DNA from: Desulfovibrio sp. JC010
GTDB taxonomy: Bacteria > Desulfobacterota > Desulfovibrionia > Desulfovibrionales > Desulfovibrionaceae
Assembly (NCBI RefSeq): GCF_010470675.1
Contig: NZ_VOIQ01000004.1
Span: 209,870-273,869, forward strand
Direction of reading: 5' to 3'
DNA: 64,000 bases
The notes beneath the pieces were generated by a model, which saw only the letters and a list, made by a program, of their open reading frames with translations, ran no database searches and was not told the origin of the DNA. Position numbers and translations under genes: made by a program. Positions 17,480 to 25,645 of this stretch are shown one piece after another; position 1 is the stretch's first letter; every line of letters begins with the position of its first letter.

Positions 17480-18838
17480 CTACTTGAACAATATTTCCCG
17501 CAAAATCCCAAGTCCCTTGCGCAACTCCTCAATATCCTTGGGCCCGCTTAGGGAAAGCCGGATCTTGGCCGGAACCGGGCCGCCGCCCACGGCGAATTTT
17601 TCGGCTCCGAAGATATTCAGTCCGGCCTCGCGGGCGCGTTGTTCAACCATGTATCCTTTCCAAGGTTCGGGCAGGTCCAGCCAAAGAAAAAATCCGGACG
17701 GGTTAGCACCAAGCCCCATGCCATCCAGCAAATCCCTGACCGCATCAAAACGCTGCCGGGCAGCCTGACGTTTGAGCTTGACCGTAATATCAGCCGTACC
17801 GTCCTGTATCCATTGCGCGATCAATTCAGCATTGAGCGGTGGGGTCATCCACACAGAATTCAAAATGGCATGAGCCAGTGCCGTGAACCGCTCACCCTCA
17901 GCAACCATGAAAGCCACCCGCAGCCCCACGGCAATTGACTTGGAAACCCCGGCGATGAACACACTCCGTTCCGGGGCAAAGGATGTGACCGGAGGCAGGC
18001 TGCTTTCCACGGTCAGAGCATAGGCATCATCTTCAATGATGGTCAGGTCGTGATTGCAGGCAATCATGGCAATCTGCTCCCGCCGTTCATAAGACATGCA
18101 GGCCGAGGTGGGGTTCTGTACACCGGGCATGAGCGAAACTCCGTTGATCTTTTCCCTGCGGCAGATTGTATCCAGCTGTTCGGGAATCATACCCTGCTCA
18201 TCCATGGGAACCGGAACAAGCCGGATACCGAGCATATTGGCCAAAGTCTTCATGCCCGGATAGATCAAGGCATCCGTGGCAATACGGTCCCCGGCCCGGA
18301 ACAGGCTGCTCAGGCAACAGGTCAAAGCATGCTGCGCCCCGGAACAGACCAGCACATTCCCGGCAGTTGTCTCCAGCCGATACCTCTTCGCCCACTCAGC
18401 CCCAACCTCACGGTGCTCCGGCAAGCCCTGCGGGTCGGTATAGCGGAGAAATGCATTCAGATTACGGCGGCGGGTCAGCCGCTTCATGCCTTCCTGAATA
18501 TCCGGGTCCAGATCATAGAAGGTATTGACCATACCCAGCTCAATCATGCCCGGCGCATGCGGTTCAAAAGTGACCATTGATGACGACGTGATCGCATCGG
18601 AAGCAATGAACGTCCCCCGGCCCACGGTGCCGCTGATAAGCCCCCGTTTTTCAGCCTCGGCGTAACCGCGGGTGATTGTGCTCACGTTCATCTTCAGCTC
18701 ATCAGCAAGATCACGGTGGGTAGGCAGCTTGTCTCCAGGACTGAGCTTCCCGGCGTAAACATCACGCTCGATGGCATCGGCCAGTTGCTTGAACTTGGGG
18801 CGCGTACTTTCTTCCAATTCAGGTATCCATTTTGTCAT
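17480..18838 (-). CDS. MocR-type GntR regulator with aminotransferase domain
   Basis: A 452-residue fusion of an N-terminal GntR winged helix (residues 1-70, PTHRDLADELKMNVSTITRGYAEAEKRGLI) and a class I aminotransferase domain (about 90-450) with PLP lysine in AGVSKSIAVGLRVAF. MocR regulators bind PLP or an amino-acid aldimine and control genes for amino-acid, vitamin B6 or exporter metabolism. The start MTKWIPEL is chosen as the upstream extension is not family-like. The divergent lysE-family exporter, 186 bases away on the opposite strand, is the most likely target. Confidence 0.9.
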   Translation of the reverse strand: MTKWIPELEESTRPKFKQLADAIERDVYAGKLSPGDKLPTHRDLADELKMNVSTITRGYAEAEKRGLISGTVGRGTFIASDAITSSSMVTFEPHAPGMIELGMVNTFYDLDPDIQEGMKRLTRRRNLNAFLRYTDPQGLPEHREVGAEWAKRYRLETTAGNVLVCSGAQHALTCCLSSLFRAGDRIATDALIYPGMKTLANMLGIRLVPVPMDEQGMIPEQLDTICRREKINGVSLMPGVQNPTSACMSYERREQIAMIACNHDLTIIEDDAYALTVESSLPPVTSFAPERSVFIAGVSKSIAVGLRVAFMVAEGERFTALAHAILNSVWMTPPLNAELIAQWIQDGTADITVKLKRQAARQRFDAVRDLLDGMGLGANPSGFFLWLDLPEPWKGYMVEQRAREAGLNIFGAEKFAVGGGPVPAKIRLSLSGPKDIEELRKGLGILREILFK

Positions 18839-18933
18839 GCAGACAATAATCCATTTGACTGCATACAATGTCAAGAGCTATGAATACAATGAAGCAATCA
18901 AAAGCACACAATTATCCCTAACAAAGAACACAA

Positions 18934-19018
18934 AGCGGCGAAGCCTAATAAAAGGTTTTGGGATTCTTAAACCCTTTTGCAAAAGGGTTTAAGGCCCCCG
19001 GCAGGGCCGCCGGAGGCA
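18934..19018 (-). repeat. Modular intergenic repeat supplying the lysE ribosome site
   Basis: A reverse copy: AAGCGGCGAAGCC tail, AAAAGGTTTTGGGATTC linker, TTAAACCCTTTT/AAAAGGGTTTAA stem, GGCCCCCGGCAGGGCC hairpin, then GCCGCCGGAGGC. The GGAGG at the end lies eight bases before the lysE ATG and is the only Shine-Dalgarno candidate. Confidence 0.9.
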
Positions 19019-19024
19019 ACCAAA

Positions 19025-19615
19025 ATGCAAGAAAATTTCTGGGCTTTCCTTATATTTGTCATTGTCATGACCGGAACTCCCGGTCCGGGCAACATAGCAT
19101 CCATGGCCCTTGGGCAGGCTGTGGGGTTCAAACGTTCCATCCCCTTTCTTTCCGGTGTGGTTATCGGCGGCATGACCATGGATTTCCTGACCGCCATGGG
19201 TCTGGCTCAGCTGTTCATGGCCTACCCGCAGGTCTCGGCGGTGCTGAAAATCGGCGGCATGATTTACATACTCTACCTTGCGTGGAAGGTGCTGAACATG
19301 CAGGCTGATTCTTCCGGTAAACCAAAAGCTTTCAAGTTTGTGGAAGGTCTGGCCCTGCACCCGCTGAACCCGAAACATTACGCCATGACCGTTTCGGCCT
19401 TCGCTCAATTTGTCGATCCCAGCGCAAACCAGACAACGGAAATCCTGATCTTTGTGGCCACCTTCACCTGCGGGGCGGCCTTCTTTCATTCCCTGTGGTG
19501 CTTTGCAGGGGAATCGTTTATGAAAATGTTGCGCTCGCCCATGGTTCGCCACAGTGTGAATATCTCCATGGTGGTGCTCATGGTCGGAGCCACGGCTTAC
19601 GCATTATATAAATAG
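19025..19615 (+). CDS. LysE/RhtB-family amino-acid exporter
   Basis: A 196-residue membrane protein with about six hydrophobic segments. The N-terminal MQENFWAFLIFVIVMTGTPGPGN carries the GTPGPGN signature of the LysE/RhtB family, which exports amino acids or related small molecules across the inner membrane. The ribosome site is the GGAGG from the adjacent repeat (19011-19018). It stands divergent to the MocR regulator, a common arrangement for exporter control. The specific substrate cannot be told. Confidence 0.9.
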   Translation: MQENFWAFLIFVIVMTGTPGPGNIASMALGQAVGFKRSIPFLSGVVIGGMTMDFLTAMGLAQLFMAYPQVSAVLKIGGMIYILYLAWKVLNMQADSSGKPKAFKFVEGLALHPLNPKHYAMTVSAFAQFVDPSANQTTEILIFVATFTCGAAFFHSLWCFAGESFMKMLRSPMVRHSVNISMVVLMVGATAYALYK

Positions 19616-19617
19616 TT

Positions 19618-19725
19618 GATGCGCTATCGCGCTTTTTAATAAAAAAATTTCGCCTCCGGCGGCTTAAACCCTTTTTGAAAAAAGGGTTTAAGAATCCCAA
19701 AAACTTTTATTTGAGCTTCGCTGCG
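19618..19725 (+). repeat. Modular intergenic repeat with full head hairpin
   Basis: This copy shows the outer module best: GATGCGCTATCGCGCTTTTT head hairpin, ATTTCGCCTCCGGCGG, the type A stem TTAAACCCTTTTTG/AAAAAAGGGTTTAA, AGAATCCCAAAAACTTTT and GCTTCGCTGCG. It starts two bases after the lysE stop. Confidence 0.9.
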
Positions 19726-19753
19726 TATAATTTCAAAATGAGGATTTAATATT

Positions 19754-20629
19754 ATGAGCAAGAAAATCGGATGGATCGGAACTGGAGTTATGGGTGCTTC
19801 CATGTGCATGCACCTTATCAAAGCTGGCAATGAAGCATACGTGTACAACCGCACCAAATCCAAAGCTGATGCGCTGGTGGCCGAAGGCGCAACATGGTGC
19901 GAATCCCCGGCGGAAGTCGCCAAGAATGCGGACATAATATTCACAATTGTGGGCTATCCCGTGGATGTGGAACAGACCATACTCGGTGAAAACGGCGTGT
20001 TGGCAAATGCTGATTCCGGCAAAATTATCGTTGATATGACCACTTCCGAACCGGCATTGGCCCAACGCATTGCCGAAGAAGCTGCTGCTAAAGGCGTGGG
20101 CGCACTTGATGCCCCGGTATCCGGCGGCGACCTCGGCGCACGCAATGCCACGCTGGCAATCATGGTCGGCGGGGAACAGAAAACTTTTGATGAAGTGAAT
20201 CCGCTTTTTGAAGTGATGGGCAGCAATATCAGGCTTATGGGCAAACCGGGCGCAGGTCAGCACACTAAAATGTGCAACCAGATTCTCATCGCCGGAACCA
20301 TGATCGGAGTGGTGGAATCCCTGCTTTACTCCCACAAAGCGGGCATGGACCTTAATGAAGTGATCGATGTGATCGGCTCCGGCGCGGCCGGATCATGGTC
20401 CATAAACAATCTCGGTCGCCGCATTGCCGATGACGATTTCAACCCCGGCTTTTTCATCAAACACTTTGTTAAAGATATGGGCATCGCCCTTGATGAGGCC
20501 AAACGCATGAACCTGTCCCTGCCCGGCCTGGCACTGGTCAACCAGTTCTACATCTCAGCCATGGCACTTGGCTATGAGGAGCTTGGCACTCAGGCTTTGT
20601 ATAAGGTATTGGAAAAGATGAACGGGTAA
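19754..20629 (+). CDS. Beta-hydroxyacid dehydrogenase family oxidoreductase
   Basis: A 291-residue NAD(P)-dependent enzyme of the 3-hydroxyisobutyrate/tartronate-semialdehyde/glyoxylate reductase family. The nucleotide motif WIGTGVMGASM lies at residues 6-16, the substrate-binding DAPVSGGDLGA near 118-128 and the catalytic lysine in GAGQHTKMCNQI near 171. It interconverts a beta-hydroxyacid and its aldehyde/keto form; the exact substrate is not determinable. The ribosome site is a moderate GAGGA upstream of the ATG. It lies downstream of the exporter on the same strand with a repeat between. Confidence 0.92.
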   Translation: MSKKIGWIGTGVMGASMCMHLIKAGNEAYVYNRTKSKADALVAEGATWCESPAEVAKNADIIFTIVGYPVDVEQTILGENGVLANADSGKIIVDMTTSEPALAQRIAEEAAAKGVGALDAPVSGGDLGARNATLAIMVGGEQKTFDEVNPLFEVMGSNIRLMGKPGAGQHTKMCNQILIAGTMIGVVESLLYSHKAGMDLNEVIDVIGSGAAGSWSINNLGRRIADDDFNPGFFIKHFVKDMGIALDEAKRMNLSLPGLALVNQFYISAMALGYEELGTQALYKVLEKMNG

Positions 20630-20690
20630 GGAAGAATATAGTTAGGGCTAATTAAAATAATCAATTTTAATTTTAGCTCACAAATAATTA

Positions 20691-20719
20691 TTGACTTCGT
20701 TTTGCGTTCTGCGTAGAAA
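20691..20719 (+). promoter_or_regulatory. Promoter of tRNA-Phe (copy 1)
   Basis: TTGACT (20691-20696) and TAGAAA (20714-20719) are separated by 17 bases and placed 14 bases before the tRNA 5' end, a good sigma-70 arrangement. Confidence 0.75.
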
Positions 20720-20732
20720 CATTTCTTCCGGC

Positions 20733-20808
20733 GCCGAGGTAGCTCAGTCGGTAGAGCAGGGGACTGAAAATCCCCGTGTCGGCAGTTCAATTCTGTCCCT
20801 CGGCACCA
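20733..20808 (+). tRNA. tRNA-Phe (GAA)
   Basis: A complete 76-nt tRNA: acceptor GCCGAGG/CCTCGGC, D-arm AGCTCAGTCGGTAGAGC, anticodon stem GGGGA/TCCCC with loop CTGAAAA giving anticodon GAA, T-arm with TTCAATT, and encoded CCA end. It is base-for-base identical to the inverted copy at 23733-23808. Confidence 0.97.
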
Positions 20809-20820
20809 CCTGCCTAGAAT

Positions 20821-20854
20821 AGCCCTTGTGAAAATTCACAAGGGCTTTTTCTTT
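20821..20854 (+). terminator. Terminator of tRNA-Phe (copy 1)
   Basis: AGCCCTTGTGAA pairs with TTCACAAGGGCT around two bases, followed by a T-rich run ending at the luxS stop. The TTGTGAA...TTCACAA core recalls a Rex site, but the spacer is only two bases. Confidence 0.88.
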
Positions 20855-21334
20855 TTATTCAGGATAGTTCAAATTATCCAGGCCGATCCCATCCAACACT
20901 TCTTCGTAATATTTCGCAGCTTCCAACTTTGCCAACGGCAAATCCATAAATGTATAGTTTCCGCACTCAACTGCGGACTCGCCGGGCACATCCCCCGCAA
21001 AATCAGCAGCAAATTTAAACAATTCTTGAATCAGGCCCACAACATCCTTTGAATCATAGCGGCCATTTAGCAACAGATAAAACCCTGTCATACAACCCAT
21101 GGGGCCGAAATAAATGATCTTATCCCCGTACTCTGCATGATTGCGCAGGAAAGTGGCCCCCATATGCTCAAGGGTATGCGCAGCAGCAGGATCAAGGGCA
21201 GGTTCATTGTTGGGTTCTTTTACGCGCAGGTCAAAAGTGGTGATATTTTCAGAACCGATCTCATCACGGCGCGAAACATAAATACCGCGTTTAAGCTTGG
21301 TGTGATCTATTTTGAAACTTTCTATCTTATTCAT
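20855..21334 (-). CDS. luxS: S-ribosylhomocysteine lyase (autoinducer-2 synthase)
   Basis: A 159-residue LuxS. It cleaves S-ribosylhomocysteine into homocysteine and the AI-2 precursor 4,5-dihydroxy-2,3-pentanedione. The metal-binding HTLEH (near residues 56-60) with the following cysteine in [10 protein letters not shown] is complete, and the N-terminal [16 protein letters not shown] is a family signature. It lies next to mtnN, which makes its substrate, on the same strand with a repeat between, so they probably form a unit of the activated methyl cycle. A weak AGAGAG ribosome site precedes the ATG. Confidence 0.96.
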   Translation of the reverse strand: MNKIESFKIDHTKLKRGIYVSRRDEIGSENITTFDLRVKEPNNEPALDPAAAHTLEHMGATFLRNHAEYGDKIIYFGPMGCMTGFYLLLNGRYDSKDVVGLIQELFKFAADFAGDVPGESAVECGNYTFMDLPLAKLEAAKYYEEVLDGIGLDNLNYPE

Positions 21335-21352
21335 TTGCTCTCTCTAAAACAA

Positions 21353-21460
21353 AGCGGCGAAGCCTATTAAAAGTTTTTGAAGAGTCCAGAGAAACTTTTT
21401 CCAAAAAGTTTCTTTGGCCGCCGGAGGCGAAATCGTTCCATAAAAGCGCGAAGCGCATCA
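21353..21460 (-). repeat. Modular intergenic repeat, type B stem, between luxS and mtnN
   Basis: Reverse copy with tail AAGCGGCGAAGCC, AAAAGTTTTTGAAGAGTCC linker, AGAGAAACTTTTT/AAAAAGTTTCTTT stem and GGCCGCCGGAGGCGAAATC plus the AAAAGCGCGAAGCGCATCA head. The head overlaps the mtnN stop (TGA from TGATGCGC), so the repeat contributes the stop codon. Confidence 0.9.
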
Positions 21461-22153
21461 TAATTCTTTCAACATAGACAAAACCATGCGCACAGAATTG
21501 GCGGCGGCTTTTTCCATGCTTTGCTCGTAGACAGCACTGCTACCGTCTTCGTGCACTTTATCTGAAATGGAGCGGATCAGGATAAAGGGCACGTTGAACA
21601 GAAACCCGGTCTGGGCGATGGCCGCACCTTCCATTTCCACGGCCATGACATCGGGGAATTTCTGCTCGATGGCGGAAATCTGCTGCGGGGTATGGATGAA
21701 AGAATCACCCGAAAGTACGGGTCCCTGATGCACGTTAATGGTGTCCTCGTTGATCCAAGCCTTCTGCGCCAATCCGAGCAAAAGCTTGTCAGCCTGATAA
21801 GCAGCGGGCATCTGGGGAATCTGGCCCATCTCGTAATCAAAGGCGGTGGCATCAGCATCGTAATGACGCACCTCCGATGAAACCACGATATCACCGACAT
21901 TAATGTTGCCGGGAAAAGCTCCGGCCACTCCGGTGTTGATCAAGTAGTCGGGCTTGAATTTATCCAGCAGCAGGGTAGTTCCTACAGCAGCGTTGACCTT
22001 ACCGATTCCGCACAAAAACAAAGCCACCTCAACGCCGTTTATCTTTCCGGTGTGGTAGGTAAACTGGCCGAATGATTCAGCGTTCGGCGTGTCTAATTTA
22101 TTGACCAGCAATGCAAGTTCCTCTTCCATTGCCGCGATGATTCCTATCTTCAA
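21458..22153 (-). CDS. mtnN: 5'-methylthioadenosine/S-adenosylhomocysteine nucleosidase
   Basis: A 231-residue Pfs/MtnN enzyme. It hydrolyses S-adenosylhomocysteine and methylthioadenosine to adenine and the thioribose product, feeding LuxS. Family signatures are MKIGIIAAMEEE, the GVAGAFPG substrate loop and the catalytic MEMEGAAIAQ and RSISDK segments near the C-terminus. The stop codon is TGA formed by the adjacent repeat. It is divergently transcribed from the LysR gene. Together with luxS it degrades SAH and makes AI-2. Confidence 0.95.
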   Translation of the reverse strand: MKIGIIAAMEEELALLVNKLDTPNAESFGQFTYHTGKINGVEVALFLCGIGKVNAAVGTTLLLDKFKPDYLINTGVAGAFPGNINVGDIVVSSEVRHYDADATAFDYEMGQIPQMPAAYQADKLLLGLAQKAWINEDTINVHQGPVLSGDSFIHTPQQISAIEQKFPDVMAVEMEGAAIAQTGFLFNVPFILIRSISDKVHEDGSSAVYEQSMEKAAANSVRMVLSMLKEL

Positions 22154-22288
22154 AACAATTTTCCTCTTATCTGTTCCGGCACATCAGTTGCCGTGTTCGT
22201 GCTTGAAAGATAACGGCATTCCGTGTAATTAGTAAAATTAATAGTTCTACTTTTTTTGATTATTAAAACTTACCAACTAGGCAAAACA

Positions 22289-23230
22289 ATGCTTCCCGAC
22301 CTGAACAGACTGAAAGTCTTCTTCCACATATTTAATGAACAGAGCAGCACCGGGGCGGCCAAAAAACTGCACATCACCCAGTCCGGGGTCAGCCAGCATT
22401 TAAAAAAACTGGAAGAAGAACTGCAGACAGAATTATTTACGAGGGTCAAACGCAGACTTGTGCCCACTGCCGCAGGCAGAAAACTGTATAGCATTGTGCA
22501 GGGGTTCATGGATGAACTGGAGCAGGGCGTGCGCCATATCAATGATGGGCTGGAAACGCCTTCGGGGCCGCTTAGGATCGGCGCACCCACGGAATTCGGA
22601 AAAATATACCTGCCGCCCATCTTCGGATCATTCCGGCGGAAATATCCGGGCGTAACCATGCAGCTCGAACTGGATGAACCAAAGGTGCTTTTTGAAAAAG
22701 TTGCTGCCGGGGAGCTTGATTTTGCCTACATCGACATTCTGCCCTTTTTCATGGACACACCGGGGGGAACTTCGGCCTATTCAATCGAACCTGTGGTACG
22801 CGAAGAGTTTGTACTGGCCTGCTCCAAAGAATATTACTGGGCAAGGGTCAACGGCACAGGCTACGAACATCTGAAACAGCTGGATTTCATCGGCTACAAA
22901 GATGATATCGCCCTTTTCCGCAGCTGGTTCAAATTACATTTCAACCGCGAACCGCAACAACTGAACCTTGTGTTCATTGCGGACAGCTCCGAGGCCATTG
23001 TTTCAGCCGTTAAAGCGGGACTGGGAGCGGGGATCACAGTCAGCCACCTGATGAACAGGGAAATTGCAACCGGGAAAATTATCGCCATCCGCCCGGATGA
23101 AGAAAAGCTGCAGAACACCATTGCCTGCGTGCAGTTCAAGGACAAGCAGCCGAGCATTACCGAAACAGCCTTTCAAGAACATTTCCGGCTTGAACTCAAT
23201 CAAAATTATGCGAAACTGGGGGTGGAGTAA
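22289..23230 (+). CDS. LysR-family transcriptional regulator
   Basis: A 313-residue LysR-type regulator with an N-terminal winged helix (residues 1-60; LPDLNRLKVFFHIFNEQSS and TQSGVSQHLKKLEEEL) and a periplasmic-binding-like ligand domain. The ATG encoding MLPDLNRLK is chosen over an upstream in-frame start, as family members begin there. It is divergent to mtnN and plus-strand alone, so its targets could be mtnN-luxS or itself. No ligand can be assigned. No convincing operator was identified in the 135-base divergent gap. Confidence 0.88.
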   Translation: MLPDLNRLKVFFHIFNEQSSTGAAKKLHITQSGVSQHLKKLEEELQTELFTRVKRRLVPTAAGRKLYSIVQGFMDELEQGVRHINDGLETPSGPLRIGAPTEFGKIYLPPIFGSFRRKYPGVTMQLELDEPKVLFEKVAAGELDFAYIDILPFFMDTPGGTSAYSIEPVVREEFVLACSKEYYWARVNGTGYEHLKQLDFIGYKDDIALFRSWFKLHFNREPQQLNLVFIADSSEAIVSAVKAGLGAGITVSHLMNREIATGKIIAIRPDEEKLQNTIACVQFKDKQPSITETAFQEHFRLELNQNYAKLGVE

Positions 23231-23336
23231 GTTGGGCTGAAAATCATCACAAGTTAACCTTGCACATTCAGTTTATCCAAAATATCGATCAACAAAACCC
23301 TGCCACATAAATAAACACACATGGAGAGCATAAACG

Positions 23337-23657
23337 ATGTTCAAAATATTTCTTACTTCCGCATTTCTAATTTTCTTTCAGCTTTTTAGCCTGCTGGGCG
23401 TAACCGACACAGCCTTCAGTGAGGACAGCGTTGAAAATCAGATCATAGTCAGATTTGAAAAAGGGGTCAGTGAAAATGATGCCCGGATCATTGCCGCAGA
23501 TGAAAACATGAGAGTAATTGAGGTGCTCGACAGGCCGAACGGTAAATACGGGCAATGCATATTTCTGCTTGGCTCCCATCTCAGGCTGCAGGAGATGATC
23601 GAAAAGATTTCCGCCCATGAAGAAGTGGATTCATCTGCCCCGAACTTCGTAAATTAG
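23337..23657 (+). CDS. Secreted stand-alone subtilase-propeptide-like protein
   Basis: A 106-residue protein with a signal peptide (about residues 1-28; hydrophobic core up to GVTDTAFS). The remaining part has the pattern IIVRFEKGVSENDARIIAADE...VIEVL...IEKISAHEEVDSSAPNFVN, which is the I9-type propeptide/inhibitor fold normally found at the N-terminus of subtilisin-like proteases (strand, helix, strand, helix, ending in a D/SAPN-like tail). No protease follows. It may act as a free inhibitor or chaperone of an envelope protease. The fold assignment is by pattern recognition. Confidence 0.72.
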   Translation: MFKIFLTSAFLIFFQLFSLLGVTDTAFSEDSVENQIIVRFEKGVSENDARIIAADENMRVIEVLDRPNGKYGQCIFLLGSHLRLQEMIEKISAHEEVDSSAPNFVN

Positions 23658-23686
23658 GGTGAAGTGGATTCACAGGATTAGAACAC

Positions 23687-23717
23687 GAAAAAGCCCTCAT
23701 GATTTCTCATGAGGGCT
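23687..23717 (-). terminator. Terminator of tRNA-Phe (copy 2)
   Basis: AGCCCTCATGA pairs with TCATGAGGGCT, followed on the minus strand by CTTTTTC. It mirrors the arrangement after copy 1 with a different stem. Confidence 0.85.
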
Positions 23718-23732
23718 ATTCTAGGCACTTAG

Positions 23733-23808
23733 TGGTGCCGAGGGACAGAATTGAACTGCCGACACGGGGATTTTCAGTCCCCTGCTCTACCGACTGAGCT
23801 ACCTCGGC
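23733..23808 (-). tRNA. tRNA-Phe (GAA), inverted copy
   Basis: Identical over all 76 bases to the copy at 20733-20808, with anticodon GAA and encoded CCA. The identity extends a few bases upstream (CGGCGCCGAGG) and a similar TGCCTAGAATAGCCCT segment follows the 3' end of both. Confidence 0.97.
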
Positions 23809-23823
23809 GCCGCTGAGGAGAGA

Positions 23824-23852
23824 TAACTAACCAAACAGCGCCTGCTTGGCAA
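23824..23852 (-). promoter_or_regulatory. Promoter of tRNA-Phe (copy 2)
   Basis: On the minus strand TTGCCA and TAGTTA are separated by 17 bases and lie 16 bases before the tRNA. The boxes differ from those of copy 1. Confidence 0.7.
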
Positions 23853-23867
23853 GTACTTTTTTTAATT

Positions 23868-25643
23868 TTATTCATTTTTTTTCAGACCGAGACCCCCGAG
23901 AGCCTCATCCGAGACCAGTTCGCAAATTCTGCGCCCATATTCATATTTCAATTTTTCCAGATATTCCGGGTCTGTTTTGCCCTTCCAAGTGGTTATTTCA
24001 TGGTAACGCTTGGGGATGCTGATCTTCTGCGGATCATATCCGGTTTCAAAACGTATTTTCCAACGCATGGCCCGGACCCTTTCCCCGATAAGATCCATAT
24101 TTTCAGCTATTTCATCATAACCTACGGACTTCAAACATTCGGCAAGGACCTCATCCTTGTAGACCCCGCGCCCGAAGAGACAGGAAACCATGGAAGTCAG
24201 GAAGGCCCGTCCGGTTTCATCGCTGATCAGGAAATCACAGACCTCGTCTGCATCCTTGCGGTCGTTCTTCTGGTCCCAGGAATACCCCCCGGAATCCAGA
24301 TGGGAATGACGAAAGCCCAGTCCTTCGGCAACGTAGAATGCTTCTCCCGTGGCATACCCGGCCATTTCCTGACCGAGCACGCAGGCAAAGTCCTCTCCGC
24401 CATATTTTGCGGCCGCCACCAGAGAACCTTTGCCCAATGCGGTGTAGAATTCATTTTCCGCACTGCCCATGTACTGCACTGCTTTCTTGTAATTTTCAGC
24501 GTCACCGAAAGCGAGAGGGATAATTGTTTCAGTCTCACTGACCAGCCCCTTTTCATAAGCCTCGGTAGCCCATGCAAGGGCCACCCCGCCGGACATGACA
24601 TCCAGCCCGGCCTTTTCCACTTCATCCATGATACCCAGCACCTTAAAGGCGTCAGTCACTCCAAGCATGGACCCGGTGGCGAAAATCGGCTCGTAATCAT
24701 AAGCCACCTGACGGTAGAGGTACTGGTTATCCTCCATGAATTTTTCGCGCACAAAACCGATATGGATACAGCCCACCGGACATCCGGCGCAGGCCGCATT
24801 GCGCAGCAGGGTATCGTCGGCAAATTTCTTTCCGGTAATCCCGCTAATCTCCTCGTCCTTGGTGGCCTGCAGATTGCGCCACGGCAGGGATTCCAGCTCA
24901 TTGAGTGCGTCCAGATTAGCTGCAGTACCGAGGTTATGGTACTTGCTCATCATGTCGGTGGCGGTCATCTTCTCGTAAACCTGCTGGTAAATCTTGGCAT
25001 ATTCCTTACTTTCCGGCAGTGCAAAGGAACCGTCACCCTGAATGACAATCCCCTTGAGATTCTTGGCCCCCATGACCGCGCCGGAACCCAGCCGCCCGAA
25101 ATGGCGGTAGGTATCGGCATTGATGCAGGCCATAGCCGAAAGGTTCTCCCCGGCAGGACCGATACGCAGAATGGAGCGATGCCCGGATCCGGGAAACATG
25201 GAACGCAGAATTTTGCCGGTACTGAAGACATCCTTCCCGGCCAGAAACTGCACGTCCTTTACTTCCAGATGTTTCATCCCAAGGGAGAGGCAGGATAAAC
25301 GCTCAGCACGTCCGGTGATGACCAGCGCATCATAATCCGCAAAACGGATGGCCAGTGCCGAACGTCCCCCGGCATGGCTCTCGGCAAACTGGTCGTGGTA
25401 GGGAGATTTGAATGAACAGACCGTCTTGCTCATGAGCGGAAACAGTCCGGTCAAAGGACCGATGGAAAAAATGAGCGGCTGGTCCGGATCGTCCCAAGCA
25501 CGGTCAGCATGCCCGTATTTCTCAAAAAGCAACGCCCCAAGCCCGCTGCCGCCTGCAAATTCGTTGCGTCCGTCAACCTTGACCACCCTGCCTTTGCCGC
25601 TGCCCAGATCAACAACGAGGACCCTGAAATAATCACGTATCAT
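23868..25643 (-). CDS. Aldehyde:ferredoxin oxidoreductase family protein
   Basis: A 591-residue AOR-family enzyme expected to bind a tungstopterin (or molybdopterin) cofactor and one 4Fe-4S cluster. The N-terminal domain ends in SKTVCSFKSPYHDQFAESHAGG, and the cluster motif CAGCPVGC lies near residue 285. These enzymes oxidise aldehydes to acids or reduce acids with ferredoxin. It is followed by a four-cluster ferredoxin gene with two bases between, so electrons probably pass there. The exact substrate is not predictable; the length is slightly below the classical 605-residue AOR. Confidence 0.88.
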   Translation of the reverse strand: MIRDYFRVLVVDLGSGKGRVVKVDGRNEFAGGSGLGALLFEKYGHADRAWDDPDQPLIFSIGPLTGLFPLMSKTVCSFKSPYHDQFAESHAGGRSALAIRFADYDALVITGRAERLSCLSLGMKHLEVKDVQFLAGKDVFSTGKILRSMFPGSGHRSILRIGPAGENLSAMACINADTYRHFGRLGSGAVMGAKNLKGIVIQGDGSFALPESKEYAKIYQQVYEKMTATDMMSKYHNLGTAANLDALNELESLPWRNLQATKDEEISGITGKKFADDTLLRNAACAGCPVGCIHIGFVREKFMEDNQYLYRQVAYDYEPIFATGSMLGVTDAFKVLGIMDEVEKAGLDVMSGGVALAWATEAYEKGLVSETETIIPLAFGDAENYKKAVQYMGSAENEFYTALGKGSLVAAAKYGGEDFACVLGQEMAGYATGEAFYVAEGLGFRHSHLDSGGYSWDQKNDRKDADEVCDFLISDETGRAFLTSMVSCLFGRGVYKDEVLAECLKSVGYDEIAENMDLIGERVRAMRWKIRFETGYDPQKISIPKRYHEITTWKGKTDPEYLEKLKYEYGRRICELVSDEALGGLGLKKNE

Positions 25644-25645
25644 TT

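Noticed and set aside
18977-19024. N-terminal extension of lysE reading through the repeat
   Set aside because: It is repeat sequence translated by chance; the family start is the later ATG with a good ribosome site.
20821-20846. TTGTGAA...TTCACAA palindrome resembling a Rex operator after tRNA-Phe
   Set aside because: The spacer is two bases instead of four, the arms extend into CCC/GGG, and a T run follows, so it is a terminator.
20733-23808. Integrative element bounded by tRNA attachment sites
   Set aside because: There is no integrase, no partial tRNA copy and both tRNA genes are complete and inverted; the enclosed genes are ordinary chromosomal ones.
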